A stretch of DNA of 41,816 nucleotides from a virus, in IMG/VR virus record IMGVR_UViG_3300032304_000286, positions 1 through 41,816 of that record. The stretch is one strand, 5' to 3'. A program made the translations under genes and the position numbers. The notes beneath the pieces are model-generated. The model made no database searches. It was not told where the DNA came from and saw only the letters and a program-made list of their open reading frames with translations. The first letter of the stretch is position 1. Every line of letters starts with the position of its first letter. Below, piece by piece: positions 1 to 10,017 of the stretch.

Positions 1-123
1 CGTTAAGCCAAAGTCTGCACTTAACAAGGCTTTGTTCCGTCAAGAAAAGGGAGCAAAGGTAGCAGCTAAAGCTGCAGCACCTATTGCCAAAGCAGCCAAG
101 TCTGCTGCTACAGCGGTTAAGAA
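1..123. repeat. Terminal redundancy, left copy (circular contig overlap)
   Basis: These 123 bases are identical to 41694-41816. The reading frame of the LysM gene passes through both copies without interruption, so joining the ends gives one continuous gene and a unit length of about 41,693 bp. This is best read as circular closure of an assembly or of a circularly permuted genome. A physical direct terminal repeat inside a coding region is less likely but not excluded. Confidence 0.95.
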
Positions 124-934
124 ACAAGGTCCAGTTAAAGGTATGCCAACTAAACCATTTAAAGAAATGACAGCAACTGAAAAATCTAATTTCTTAAAAG
201 GTGCAAAGCCAGTTGGCGTAGGAACTATGAAAAATGGCAAAATTACATTTAAGTTTAATGATAAAGAAATTCAATCTGTAGTTGAAAAGAATAGAGCCGC
301 TAGAGCAATTAAGGTTCCTTCTACAGTTGTATCATCTAAGCCAAATGTTCCAGGTAAAGAACTTGCTGTGCGTCCTAAAGCAGGTCCAGCGGTAGTTAAA
401 GCAACGACAGCTTCTGCTAAAAAGAAACTTACCGCTAAAGGTGCAGCACTAGGTGCTGCTAGATTAGCAGGTAAAGCACTTACAGGAAAAGTTGGAATGG
501 CAGTCACCGCAGCATCTTTACTAGGTGGTCCAGTAATTAACCAACTTACAAAAGATAAGAACCGTATTACATCTGCTGATGTAATGAAGGGTCGTGAACA
601 AGCTGCTATTAAAGCCAACGCAGCCAAGCAGGCAAACAAGAGCCGTAGCAATCAACCACGTATTACTGGTCAAGGAAAACTTATTGGTAAGGGAAATATT
701 CCTACAATGAGCGCAGGTGGTGCTACAAGTACTTATAGAGTAAATGCTGGAGATACATTATCTGGTATTGCTAAGAAGTCTGGCGTATCTCTTTCAGAGT
801 TACTAGCAGCTAACAAGAAAATTAAAGATCCTAGAAAGATCTACAGAAATACTGCAATCAATATTCCATCAAAAGGAAAAGTTCCTACTGGTGGTTATGC
901 AGGTCCTGTTCCATATCGTCCTAAAAAGAAGTAG
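1..934 (+). CDS. LysM-domain virion protein, C-terminal part (gene continues from 41008)
   Basis: This is the 3' part of a gene that begins at 41008 and crosses the window junction; the complete product would be about 539 residues. The long N-terminal region is rich in Lys and Ala and has low complexity. A single LysM domain lies near the C-terminus, about residues 472-520 of the full protein, with the signature YRVNAGDTLSGIAKKSG and a closing INIP. LysM domains bind N-acetylglucosamine in peptidoglycan. The gene sits between the portal and a very large putative internal protein, so a virion role in contacting the cell wall at infection is likely. The apparent TTG start at 32 is an internal Leu codon, not a start. 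Confidence 0.85.
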   Translation, partial: VKPKSALNKALFRQEKGAKVAAKAAAPIAKAAKSAATAVKKQGPVKGMPTKPFKEMTATEKSNFLKGAKPVGVGTMKNGKITFKFNDKEIQSVVEKNRAARAIKVPSTVVSSKPNVPGKELAVRPKAGPAVVKATTASAKKKLTAKGAALGAARLAGKALTGKVGMAVTAASLLGGPVINQLTKDKNRITSADVMKGREQAAIKANAAKQANKSRSNQPRITGQGKLIGKGNIPTMSAGGATSTYRVNAGDTLSGIAKKSGVSLSELLAANKKIKDPRKIYRNTAINIPSKGKVPTGGYAGPVPYRPKKK

Positions 935-941
935 GTAACTT

Positions 942-1364
942 ATGTCAATGGTTAATCCTGCTGCTATTCCTATGCCTGGGGCAATGTCTAATCGAAGTGA
1001 CTTGCCACCAAAGCAAGGAGCGATGCGATTACCAGATGCAGCATATGGCGAGCAACAAAGATTTCAAGCGGAACAAAACGCTGCACCTATGGCTAAAACT
1101 AAAAATCTTTTAGCAGATATCGTTCCATTAGGTGCAGAAACCCGCAGACCAAACGAGTTTGTTACTGCTGGCGTTGATGCTGGTCCTGGTCCAGGTAGAG
1201 AAATACTTAATCTACCAAACTCAGCAGAAACACAAATTGCTGATTTATCTATGATGGCTAAATATCTTCCATTGATGCAGACCTTTGCTGATTCACCTAA
1301 TTCAACTGGAACTATGAAAGCTTTTACTAAGTATTTAAAAAGTCAAGTAGATGAAAATATTTAA
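942..1364 (+). CDS. Hypothetical structural-region protein
   Basis: A 140-residue protein starting 7 bases after the LysM gene stop. It is rich in Pro, Met and Ala in its first 30 residues and has no recognisable domain, signal peptide or membrane segment. The C-terminal third (about 95-138) looks helical. It belongs to the late virion operon and its 3' end overlaps the next small gene by 14 bases, which indicates translational coupling. Function is unknown; a minor virion or assembly role is inferred from position only. Confidence 0.75.
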   Translation: MSMVNPAAIPMPGAMSNRSDLPPKQGAMRLPDAAYGEQQRFQAEQNAAPMAKTKNLLADIVPLGAETRRPNEFVTAGVDAGPGPGREILNLPNSAETQIADLSMMAKYLPLMQTFADSPNSTGTMKAFTKYLKSQVDENI

Positions 1365-1521
1365 AAAGTTTGAAGAGAATCTTGAGTACCTTGGTTTTGA
1401 ATTAGCACCAGTTGCTTGGGATCTAGCGCGATTAGATTTTGAATCAGATGATGATCGTTACGCACTATTAGAAGAATTAACTGCTGGAAGGGAAATTAAT
1501 CCGAATGGGAATATGGGATGA
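1351..1521 (+). CDS. Small acidic hypothetical protein
   Basis: A 56-residue ORF (start MKIFKKFEENLEYLGFEL) fills the gap between the 942 gene and the large gene at 1505, overlapping both. It has a basic N-terminus and an acidic middle with a run of Asp around residues 32-36. It has no recognised family. Tight overlaps on both sides (14 and 17 bases) and the absence of any other coding frame here support it as a real, coupled gene. Function unknown. Confidence 0.65.
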   Translation: MKIFKKFEENLEYLGFELAPVAWDLARLDFESDDDRYALLEELTAGREINPNGNMG

Positions 1522-4500
1522 CTGGAGAGCTGAATCAGGCACAACTTCAACGCCTAACCCTTTAAGCAGAGTTAATGAATTTAAAAAAGAAGTATTAGAT
1601 AAAACTGCTGTAGGTAAGGTAGAACAAAAAGTTGGTGCTGGTATTGCTGGCGCAATTGAAAAAGGACAAAATAGTCCATTTAGATTCTTAGTTAACCCCG
1701 CCCTTAGTGTAATGGAAAAAGTTGGCGGTGCAGTAAGTGCCGTTACTCAAACAGTAGCAACACCTTTCCTTGCAGCAGAAGCATCACGTCAAGGTAAGAC
1801 AAAAGGATTTGTACAGAGTTTTAGATTTGCTAGAGAGCAAGCTAAAAACATCTCAATGGGTCAGGCAATCGCCACTCAGACTGGTCAGCTATTTGGCGCA
1901 GTTTTACCAGATCAAATTACACCAACATTTATGGACAAAGACTTTGACGTCTTTGACGATAAGCAAAGAAACCAAGCGTACAAGAATGAGTTTCTTGGAT
2001 GGATTGCATCTGGAAGTACAGACTTAGGACTTGCTTTACTTGGAAGTAAAGGCATTGGTGCTGCAACTAAAGCAGCAAAAACTACAGCATTAGGTTCTGA
2101 AAAAATAACAACCAAGGCAGATCAAGATCTATTTAAAAAGAATTTAGAAGATGCAGTTGCATGGGGTACTCGTAATGATGGAACTCCACCACCTACAGGA
2201 TTATCTAAATTAGTAGATGATGCGGTTAAAACAAAAGATGTAAGCAAGATTATTGCTAACCCATTAGTATCTAATGGATCTAACCCTAATCGTTCTGCAG
2301 CCATCATGGCTCGCATTGATAACCACAGAGATATGGCTGATTACTTACTAGCCGAGCGTGGAGATAAGTTAGCTTTCCAAAGATTCTTTTCTAAATCACC
2401 TTTAATGGCTGATCATTTAGATAACTACGGCATGAACAATATAGATCCGATCTCGGATCTATCTAAGATTCATACAGAAGGTTTAGATCCCAAGTTAACT
2501 CCTAGATATACACAAATTATCGAGGATAAAAAAGCGACTGATAGAGAATTTAAGTATGCCTTAGAAGGTTTTAAAGATGATATTAATATCGGTCAATTCT
2601 CATCTTATCGCCCAGGCAAGTTTGCATCTATTGAATCAGTTAAACTTGCTAAAGAAAAGATTAAACTTGAAGCCAAGTTTGGTGATCTAAAGTTATTTGG
2701 TAAAGATGGTGGCAACGGTTGGCGTACTCAGGTTTACCAATCATCACCATATGATCGTGTTATTCGTACCATTGCTTGGGTAGGTTCAGGTCGCCCACAG
2801 GGAATGATCAATATATCAAACCCACGTAAGTATGAATCAGCGATGGATGTGCTTTCAGATTTAAATCGTTTGCAGATTCTTCGTGGTCAAGATGGAACTG
2901 ACTTTAAGCGCAAGATGGTATCTAGGTTTTTAAATGCCCAAGATGATACTCAACGTGCAATTGCCTTAGATTACATTGAGCAGCAGGTAATGCTTCGCCT
3001 TGCAAAGTTTGCAGGTGCTGGAGATGTTCAAGATATTAGAACTGCTGCTGATCAGGTTAAGTTAATTACCAGCTGGCATGATGCAGTAAAGGGTCGCCGT
3101 CAGACTATCAAGGAATATGCTACAAAAAATGGTTTTGTTCCAGATGAAAACGGTGGAGTTAACGTAAGTAACTTCTTTTCTATTTCAAACGAAGCATCAA
3201 TCATACCAATGCTTGATTTCCGTAAACTAGAAATAGAAGTTATATTAAATTCTAAAAGAGTTTTAGGTGCAAGATCACCAATCACCCAAGCTGAGGTAAG
3301 AGGAGCAGTTGCTTCTAAAGGTCTTATGGGTACTGGTGAGTTTTTAGATTTAGCAAACGCAACATTCAGCAATTTAAATCTAATTCGCCTTGCTTATATC
3401 CCAAAAAACTCAATAATTGATCCATTTGCTAGAGCAAGTATGGCTCTTGGTAATCTAAGTTTACTTAAGAATGCAATTCCAGGCGTAGTAAACCTTGTTC
3501 ACAACAACAGTTTGCGTATAGATTCAGCAAAAAGATTTATACCAGGGTCTCCATCTAATCATGCTCGCAAAGTAGAAAAGCAAGCACAGAAAGAAATGGA
3601 TATTCTTGCTGGTGAGTTAAAGCCAGTGGTCGAAAAATGGGAAGCTGCTCAAAAAACTCTTGATGATGCAGAAAAAAAACTTAATGCTGCAGTAGCAGCA
3701 CAGGCAAAAGCCGAAGCTGCGCTTCGCAACTCATCTAAAACCAATAAGGCAGACCTTACTGCTGCTAAAAACAACGCAGATTATCAAATGTTCTTGGCTC
3801 AAAGAGCCTTTGTTGATGCAGATGATGCATTAACTAACAGTGCTGATATGGTAAATGGTGTTTCTTCTTTAATGAAGAAACATAGAGACAATCTTACCGC
3901 TGCTGCAACACACAGAGCAGAGTTACAGAACTATAAATACCTAGGACAAGACAAAGAAATCCTAGAAGTCGGTGGCAAAAAGTACACTATTGATGGTTTA
4001 GCTGATCCAAATATTCGTGGAGCAAGTGCTTATCTTGCCGAGATGGATACTGCTGCTAACTTTATTAACACTCAGTCACAATCTCAAATTTCTAGACAAT
4101 TAAGAGCTGATGGCACACGATTTGTAACCATCAAGCGCAATGAAGTCAAGCCATACATGAATGCTTTGACACATATTGCTAATCGTCAGATTCGTCAAGA
4201 GTTAGATCTTCCACTTGGAATGATGTTCCGTGGAGATTCACCTATTGAAATTGTTAGATGGCTATATAAAGACACCAAGGGTGCTGAATATCGCCGTCGT
4301 ATGGAATCTCGTGCTGGTAAGCCAATGGGTCAAGATGATTTCTTGAACTGGGCTACAGCAACTCAAGATAAATTATTTAAAATGTATCCAGATCCAAACA
4401 TTCGTGAGATTATCTTAAACAGAAACGTCAGTATTGACGAGATGACTGCAGCATTAAAGAATAGACCAGACTTATTGCCTGAAATCGATGGACCAAATAT

Positions 4501-6439
4501 TGATCTATCGGATTTAAATAGTTTAGAACGTGGTTTGGTTAAGACTCAAGGTGCAATTGATGCAGCCTGGAGAGTTCTAGCAGCAGCAGAAAATAGAATG
4601 GTTCGTAATCCACTCTTCCTTACTTACGTAAGAGAAGAGATGAAAGATCTTATTGCAGCAGCGCAACGAAATGGCATAGATCCATCAGATGCTGTGGTTA
4701 ATAACCAATTCCGTCAAGTTGCATACCGCAAAGCCACAGATCGTGTAGAAAGAACCTTGTATTCTTCACGTCGTTTAAGCAATGGTATGTATGCAGCACG
4801 ATTTGCGATGTCTTTCCCTCTAGCATTCTTTAACTCACAGGCTGTGGCTCTTCGCCTTATGGCAAAGAATCCAGTTAATGCTTACTGGTATGGCACGATT
4901 GCCAATGCTTTCGATAACTTTGAATCATATGAAGATGAAGATGGCAATACCTACAAGAAAGCATCTGATGCTCCAGCAGGTACTAAGTTAACAGTTAGAT
5001 ATCCAATACCTTATGGTGATAAGTTACCAAAAGGTATTAAAGATGCACTTAAGCCATTCACTGATCCTCGTGGTGGTGGAGTAAAGTTTAATCCAAAGCA
5101 AATGGAGTTCATGGTTGCCGATCCAAGCGTGTCTTGGTTTGGTGGAATTGCATTATCTGAACTTGTTAAGAACGGTATTAATGCGCCAGGTGGATTATGG
5201 AAAGTTTATGGCGAAGATATATCAGAAGCTTTAAGAGATACTTTTGGCGATGACTTCTATGAGAATAGCTTGCTTTATGGTGGCTATCCAATTGAAGGAA
5301 AGAACGCTTTCTTCACTACAGCAAATGCAATAATGCCAAGTTACTTGCAGTCTTTAATAGACGCAGGTAAGTTCCCTGGATTTAAGAGTGAGCGTTTTGC
5401 TGATGATGTGAACATGATGTTTAGAGTTCAGTACTCTGAATGGGATCGCAATGGTCGTGTAGGTAATCCACCTAATATGGATTCTGCTGCTAAGGCAGCA
5501 GCCAATATGGCTTTTATTAGATCTATAACCCAGTTCTCTGCACCAATTTCCGTTAGCTTTGATCCAGTAACTAGGGCTGCAACTCAATACTATAGCAACT
5601 TAGTAACAGAGTTCAATGGTGATTACGATAAGGCTCAAGACAGATTCGTTCAAGACTTTGGTGTTGACGGTCTAGCATTTATTGGATCCAACCGAAAGAA
5701 CATAGCGGGATTAGCAGCAAACCTATCTGATATTAAGATGCTACGTAATAATCCAGAGTTATTAGAAAGTATCGGTAGATACGATACCAAGTTTGCCCAG
5801 ATGCTATCGACTGGTTATGGCGATCTAACAGATGAATACTCTACCGAGGTTGCTGCAATATATAAGAAGTTAAATTTCCCTGGTGGATACAACTCACCAT
5901 TGACTCAACAAAAAAGTGCTGAAGAAGTTAGAGCATCTGTTGAGGCAAGACGTGGATGGTATGAATACGACAAACTTTCTAAATGGAGAGATTCCATGAT
6001 GTACCAGTATGGTATTAAATCTACTTCAGAAGCTAGGTATGAAACGACTGGTATACAAGCAGAGTTTAATCGCATAGTCGCCAATATCAGTGATCAGTTT
6101 AAAGGCTGGGCTGACGAACGCCAGCAAGGTGCAAAAGATTTTTGGAATGTAACTGTTCCAGTAGTTGAAGAGATTGTTAATAACCAGAAGTGGATGAACC
6201 ATGCTGGTAAACAAACCAATAAATGGAATGAAATTTCTTTTTACCTACAGCAGATTAAACAATGGAAGAAAGATTACGACTTGGTCATGAACGATCCTCG
6301 TCGTGAAAGAGATCTAAGAAGACAATTGTCTCAATGGCATTTTGATTTCTTACAAGTAGCGGGAGATGACTTTGATACATTCTCAGCAAGGTGGTTTGAA
6401 AACATGCCTCAACTAAATCCAGATTTGGCGGTAAGATAA
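1505..6439 (+). CDS. Very large putative internal virion (DNA ejection) protein
   Basis: At 1644 residues this is the largest protein of the genome. The N-terminal 200 residues contain small hydrophobic Gly/Ala-rich stretches, for example around 60-100 and 165-190. A Lys/Ala/Glu-rich coiled-coil segment spans about 689-800. The rest is a long, mostly helical soluble region with an aromatic-rich C-terminus. No enzyme motif was identified. In phages with this order (terminase, portal, then giant protein before the capsid) such proteins are often internal or ejected virion proteins. A tape-measure role is the alternative, but no tail tube or tail chaperone genes are present. The stop overlaps the next ATG by one base. 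Confidence 0.6.
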   Translation: MGIWDDWRAESGTTSTPNPLSRVNEFKKEVLDKTAVGKVEQKVGAGIAGAIEKGQNSPFRFLVNPALSVMEKVGGAVSAVTQTVATPFLAAEASRQGKTKGFVQSFRFAREQAKNISMGQAIATQTGQLFGAVLPDQITPTFMDKDFDVFDDKQRNQAYKNEFLGWIASGSTDLGLALLGSKGIGAATKAAKTTALGSEKITTKADQDLFKKNLEDAVAWGTRNDGTPPPTGLSKLVDDAVKTKDVSKIIANPLVSNGSNPNRSAAIMARIDNHRDMADYLLAERGDKLAFQRFFSKSPLMADHLDNYGMNNIDPISDLSKIHTEGLDPKLTPRYTQIIEDKKATDREFKYALEGFKDDINIGQFSSYRPGKFASIESVKLAKEKIKLEAKFGDLKLFGKDGGNGWRTQVYQSSPYDRVIRTIAWVGSGRPQGMINISNPRKYESAMDVLSDLNRLQILRGQDGTDFKRKMVSRFLNAQDDTQRAIALDYIEQQVMLRLAKFAGAGDVQDIRTAADQVKLITSWHDAVKGRRQTIKEYATKNGFVPDENGGVNVSNFFSISNEASIIPMLDFRKLEIEVILNSKRVLGARSPITQAEVRGAVASKGLMGTGEFLDLANATFSNLNLIRLAYIPKNSIIDPFARASMALGNLSLLKNAIPGVVNLVHNNSLRIDSAKRFIPGSPSNHARKVEKQAQKEMDILAGELKPVVEKWEAAQKTLDDAEKKLNAAVAAQAKAEAALRNSSKTNKADLTAAKNNADYQMFLAQRAFVDADDALTNSADMVNGVSSLMKKHRDNLTAAATHRAELQNYKYLGQDKEILEVGGKKYTIDGLADPNIRGASAYLAEMDTAANFINTQSQSQISRQLRADGTRFVTIKRNEVKPYMNALTHIANRQIRQELDLPLGMMFRGDSPIEIVRWLYKDTKGAEYRRRMESRAGKPMGQDDFLNWATATQDKLFKMYPDPNIREIILNRNVSIDEMTAALKNRPDLLPEIDGPNIDLSDLNSLERGLVKTQGAIDAAWRVLAAAENRMVRNPLFLTYVREEMKDLIAAAQRNGIDPSDAVVNNQFRQVAYRKATDRVERTLYSSRRLSNGMYAARFAMSFPLAFFNSQAVALRLMAKNPVNAYWYGTIANAFDNFESYEDEDGNTYKKASDAPAGTKLTVRYPIPYGDKLPKGIKDALKPFTDPRGGGVKFNPKQMEFMVADPSVSWFGGIALSELVKNGINAPGGLWKVYGEDISEALRDTFGDDFYENSLLYGGYPIEGKNAFFTTANAIMPSYLQSLIDAGKFPGFKSERFADDVNMMFRVQYSEWDRNGRVGNPPNMDSAAKAAANMAFIRSITQFSAPISVSFDPVTRAATQYYSNLVTEFNGDYDKAQDRFVQDFGVDGLAFIGSNRKNIAGLAANLSDIKMLRNNPELLESIGRYDTKFAQMLSTGYGDLTDEYSTEVAAIYKKLNFPGGYNSPLTQQKSAEEVRASVEARRGWYEYDKLSKWRDSMMYQYGIKSTSEARYETTGIQAEFNRIVANISDQFKGWADERQQGAKDFWNVTVPVVEEIVNNQKWMNHAGKQTNKWNEISFYLQQIKQWKKDYDLVMNDPRRERDLRRQLSQWHFDFLQVAGDDFDTFSARWFENMPQLNPDLAVR

Positions 6440-7230
6440 TGGCTGAAGTTAGATATGGTCCTAATGGAGAAAGTCTAGTTCCAGGAACTCCTGCTTATGC
6501 ACAAGGTTCAACAGTTAGACCTCAAGTATCAGATACATCCCTTCTTCCTGACCTTAAAGGTAGAATAAATCCAATATCACTTCCTGGTTTAGGACCAGTA
6601 GATGGTCCTGAAGCTAAAGCTTGGTTTAAATTCTTAAAGAATAATAACAAGGCACGTTATGACCAATTCCTTTTAGAACTTGCAGCAAGAGGTGTATCTA
6701 AATCTGCAGCACAAAAAGTATGGAATGACGCAGTTGACTGGACACAAACACTTGGATCAAACAGTTCTAATCCAGAAGATTATTTAGATATTCTAGATCC
6801 TTCGGATTACCAAGGTGCTACCAAGAAGTATGGAACTACTAAGGTACGTGATGAACGTGTAACTAAATACAGTCCATCTGGCGCAGCACAAGTAGTTTCA
6901 GATACTATGGAACAAGAGCTTGGTCGTACTGCTTCCGCTAATGAAATAGCAGCAGGAACAGCAGCGATGAACGCTGCTGCAACAAAAGAACCATCTATAT
7001 TTGAAGGAACTACAACCACTGCCCCTGGCGGTAAGGGTTTTGAACTAGGTTCAACCACAACCAAAGGAACTCAAACAACTGGATTTGATCCAACTATGTT
7101 TGCTCGTAACTTTGCTCGTAGCCAACCAGATTTTGCAGAATCATTTGCTGCTAAGAATTTCTTAAAACTAGTCAGTGGTTTATTAACTGATCCAAATGCA
7201 ATTGGACAGGTGGTGAGCGATGGCAGATAA
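6439..7230 (+). CDS. Hypothetical virion-associated protein
   Basis: A 263-residue protein coupled to the upstream giant gene (TAATG overlap) and overlapping the LysM gene downstream by 11 bases. It is Thr/Gly-rich in residues 185-225 and predicted soluble. Residues 55-95 look like a compact helical segment. No domain was recognised. The position between a putative ejection protein and two LysM proteins suggests it belongs to the same particle sub-assembly, but this is inference from context. Confidence 0.75.
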   Translation: MAEVRYGPNGESLVPGTPAYAQGSTVRPQVSDTSLLPDLKGRINPISLPGLGPVDGPEAKAWFKFLKNNNKARYDQFLLELAARGVSKSAAQKVWNDAVDWTQTLGSNSSNPEDYLDILDPSDYQGATKKYGTTKVRDERVTKYSPSGAAQVVSDTMEQELGRTASANEIAAGTAAMNAAATKEPSIFEGTTTTAPGGKGFELGSTTTKGTQTTGFDPTMFARNFARSQPDFAESFAAKNFLKLVSGLLTDPNAIGQVVSDGR

Positions 7231-8476
7231 ATATACCGTTAAGTCTGGTGACACATTATCAAAAATTGCTTCTGCTAATAAAACAACAGTTGCAAAGATA
7301 GTTGCTGCTAACCCAGTATTAACTACCAATCCTAAATACAATGGTGGAAATACAATATTTTCTGGAACTAAACTAACTATTCCAACCTCTGTAAATACTT
7401 CTAAGCCAGTAGTAAATACACCAGGTATCCCGCCAGTAACTGGATCAAGTACTGCTTATAATCCTGGCAGTAACACTGTTGTTGATACAGGCATTTCATC
7501 TACAGGTGCCACTCAAATGGATACTTTAAATATGGCAACTTTGCAAGCAAAGTTTGGTGTTGCTGCTGCTGTTATTGGTTCAGATAAAAGCCTTCAAGAT
7601 GCATTAAATAAAATCCTTGGGCTTGATGGTAGCGGAACTATGATTACAGATCCTGGGTTACAAACACAAATCATTCAGGGAACTACTTGGTATAAGAACC
7701 AAACAGATACCCAACGTAAACATTCATATTTCAAAGAGACTAACCCTGGTCAATATGCTGCAGATTTACAGTTAAACGCAAGTAATATTATTAAACAATA
7801 TGCGGGTAATGGTTTAACCATTACTGCTGCAAATGCTATTACATACGCTGATCAGATGATGCAACAGGCTGTTATTAAAGACGGCAAGGTTGTTAGATAT
7901 AACCAAGACTTTTTAAATAAGTTAATGGCTGACTCTATTAAGTTTGATACAACAAACACTTTTGAAAGCAACGGCAAAGTTGTTTATGATCTTGATGGAA
8001 AGCTTGAGACTATGGCTCAAGCTTTATATGACAGAGCATATGACTATGGCTATCCATCAACTGTATCTAATGCAGGATTTAAGAAATGGTTTGAAGCATC
8101 AATCAAAGGATTAGTTGCTGGCACTCTAAACCCAGAAGATGTTGATAATGAATTAGAACAACGTGCAATGTCATTATTTCCTGGCTTAAAAGATCAGATG
8201 CTACGTGGTCAAACATTACGTGAGGCTGCTGATCCTTGGCTAAATACAATTGCCAATACTTTAGAAATTGATGTTAAGTCTTTAGATCTTAACAACGATA
8301 CTGTCCAACAGGTTCTTAATTTTACAGATGAAAAAGGAAATATAAAACCTATGAATCTTTACAGTGCTAAGAAAGCAGCACGACGTCATGCAGACTTTGA
8401 TTTTACTGAACAAGCTAAACAAGAAAAAACAAGTATTGCTTCAACAATTCTTAAAGATCATGGGTACCTAGCATGA
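7220..8476 (+). CDS. LysM-domain virion protein with N-terminal LysM
   Basis: A 418-residue protein. A LysM domain occupies about residues 3-53 (KYTVKSGDTLSKIASANK, then NPKYNGG and TIFSGTKLTIP). A Pro/Ser/Thr linker follows (55-95), then a largely helical C-terminal region of unknown fold. The LysM module closely resembles that of the next gene, including the unusual NPKYN insert, so the two domains are paralogous. Peptidoglycan binding is the family function. With the neighbouring giant gene it may form wall-contacting virion machinery. Its stop overlaps the next start by four bases (ATGA). Confidence 0.8.
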   Translation: MADKYTVKSGDTLSKIASANKTTVAKIVAANPVLTTNPKYNGGNTIFSGTKLTIPTSVNTSKPVVNTPGIPPVTGSSTAYNPGSNTVVDTGISSTGATQMDTLNMATLQAKFGVAAAVIGSDKSLQDALNKILGLDGSGTMITDPGLQTQIIQGTTWYKNQTDTQRKHSYFKETNPGQYAADLQLNASNIIKQYAGNGLTITAANAITYADQMMQQAVIKDGKVVRYNQDFLNKLMADSIKFDTTNTFESNGKVVYDLDGKLETMAQALYDRAYDYGYPSTVSNAGFKKWFEASIKGLVAGTLNPEDVDNELEQRAMSLFPGLKDQMLRGQTLREAADPWLNTIANTLEIDVKSLDLNNDTVQQVLNFTDEKGNIKPMNLYSAKKAARRHADFDFTEQAKQEKTSIASTILKDHGYLA

Positions 8477-10017
8477 GTGCAGCAGACGCATTAAATTGGG
8501 CAAGAACCGTAGGTGCATTTCGTGAAACTTACAATGTAGCAAGTACGCCCGCACCTGTTGTACCAAAAGCAGAGGTAAGTTATCGTGTTCAACCTGGTGA
8601 TACATTAAGTCAGATTGCTAAAGATAACAACACAACCGTAAAAGAATTGCTTGCTATAAATCCAGCATTAACTAGTAATCCTAAATATAATGATGGAAGA
8701 ACTATTTTTTCTAATACAAAAATTGTTTTAGAGCCAGCGGTAAAAGCACCTAAAGTTACTCCTACTCCTACTCCAGACCCAAGAGGAGACAATCCTGCTG
8801 GTTCTGATGGTCAACCAGATCAGCCACCAAAGCCAGATGAACCACCTATTAAACCAGATGAGCCACCTGCTGGTGGAGGACCTACTGGTGGAGGTACGCC
8901 AACATCATTTATTGATCCAGTAACAGTAGCAACCGCATCTGTCAGTGAACAACTCCTTGCGCTACAAGCACAGATTGCAGCAATGCAAACCGCTGCAGCA
9001 GCAGAAGCTGCTAAGCCAAAAGTTGTTGGTCAAAAGACTGTACGTAAAACTGGTGGCGTAGTTGAAGTTTATCAAACTATGTCAGATGGTACACAAGGTT
9101 CTTTAATAGAGTCATATAAAGATTTTGGTGCTCGTGATTCAGTAATGAAGATGTTTGAAAATACTGGATTAGGTCAAGCATACATTGATTCTCTTATGGA
9201 AACAATTGATAAGGTTTATGAAGATAATATAGCACCTACCGATGCACAGGTTTTAAATAGTATTTACAATAGCGGGGCTTACAAGACCCGCTTTGCTGCG
9301 AATGAAGCAATTAAAAAGCGTATGGCTGATGGTAAGGGAAGACCTGGAGACAGACTTCTTACACCTTATGAATACATTCAAACTGAAAAAGCTTACGAAG
9401 AAATCCTTAAAGAAGCAGGGCTTCCTACAGGATTCTATGATCAGCAAGAAGATTTTACTAACTTTATTGCTATGGGTGTAAGCACAGCAGAATTAACTGA
9501 CCGAGTTAACATAGCCAGAAATGCTTTAAACAATGCTGATGAAGGTATTAAAACAGCACTTAAAGATTACTATGGTTTAACTAATGAAGATTTAACAGCA
9601 TATCTTCTTGACAAAGATAGAGCAATGAACTTAATTGACTCTAGGTTTAAATACACAACCGAAGAAGCTAAGAAGATGTATACCGCTGCAGAAATTGGTG
9701 GAGCTGCTTCTCGTGCAGGTCAGATGTCTGATAAAGCATTTGCTGAAGAAATCTACGCTGCTGGTAAATCAGGTCAAGCCGAAGCTGCATTCCAGTCTGC
9801 TGCTACACAGCAAAAAGATTATCAAAGACTTATGAGTTTATATGGTGAAACTGGCGGAGCACAAGATCTTGCTCGTGAAGAACTTGCACTTGCTGGTGGC
9901 ACTGATGTGACAGCAAAGAAGAAAAGCCTTGCATCTAAAGAACGTGCAATATTTTCTCAGAAGTCTGCAATTGATACGACATCCCTTGGACGTCGTAATA
10001 AAAAAGCAGACGTATAA
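8473..10017 (+). CDS. LysM-domain virion protein with Pro-rich linker
   Basis: A 514-residue protein. The LysM domain lies at about 36-90 (SYRVQPGDTLSQIAKDNN) with the same NPKYN-type insert as its upstream neighbour. A Pro/Asp/Gly-rich linker spans about 95-148, followed by a short Ala/Gln-rich helical segment (about 160-190) and a long helical C-terminus. There is no signal peptide, so it is more likely packaged in the virion than secreted. It ends the gene set upstream of the scaffold and capsid genes. Function beyond peptidoglycan binding is unknown. Confidence 0.8.
   Translation: MSAADALNWARTVGAFRETYNVASTPAPVVPKAEVSYRVQPGDTLSQIAKDNNTTVKELLAINPALTSNPKYNDGRTIFSNTKIVLEPAVKAPKVTPTPTPDPRGDNPAGSDGQPDQPPKPDEPPIKPDEPPAGGGPTGGGTPTSFIDPVTVATASVSEQLLALQAQIAAMQTAAAAEAAKPKVVGQKTVRKTGGVVEVYQTMSDGTQGSLIESYKDFGARDSVMKMFENTGLGQAYIDSLMETIDKVYEDNIAPTDAQVLNSIYNSGAYKTRFAANEAIKKRMADGKGRPGDRLLTPYEYIQTEKAYEEILKEAGLPTGFYDQQEDFTNFIAMGVSTAELTDRVNIARNALNNADEGIKTALKDYYGLTNEDLTAYLLDKDRAMNLIDSRFKYTTEEAKKMYTAAEIGGAASRAGQMSDKAFAEEIYAAGKSGQAEAAFQSAATQQKDYQRLMSLYGETGGAQDLAREELALAGGTDVTAKKKSLASKERAIFSQKSAIDTTSLGRRNKKADV

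Noticed and set aside
1-123. Physical direct terminal repeat used for replication and packaging
   Set aside because: The repeat lies within an uninterrupted coding frame and is more simply explained by circular closure of the assembly.
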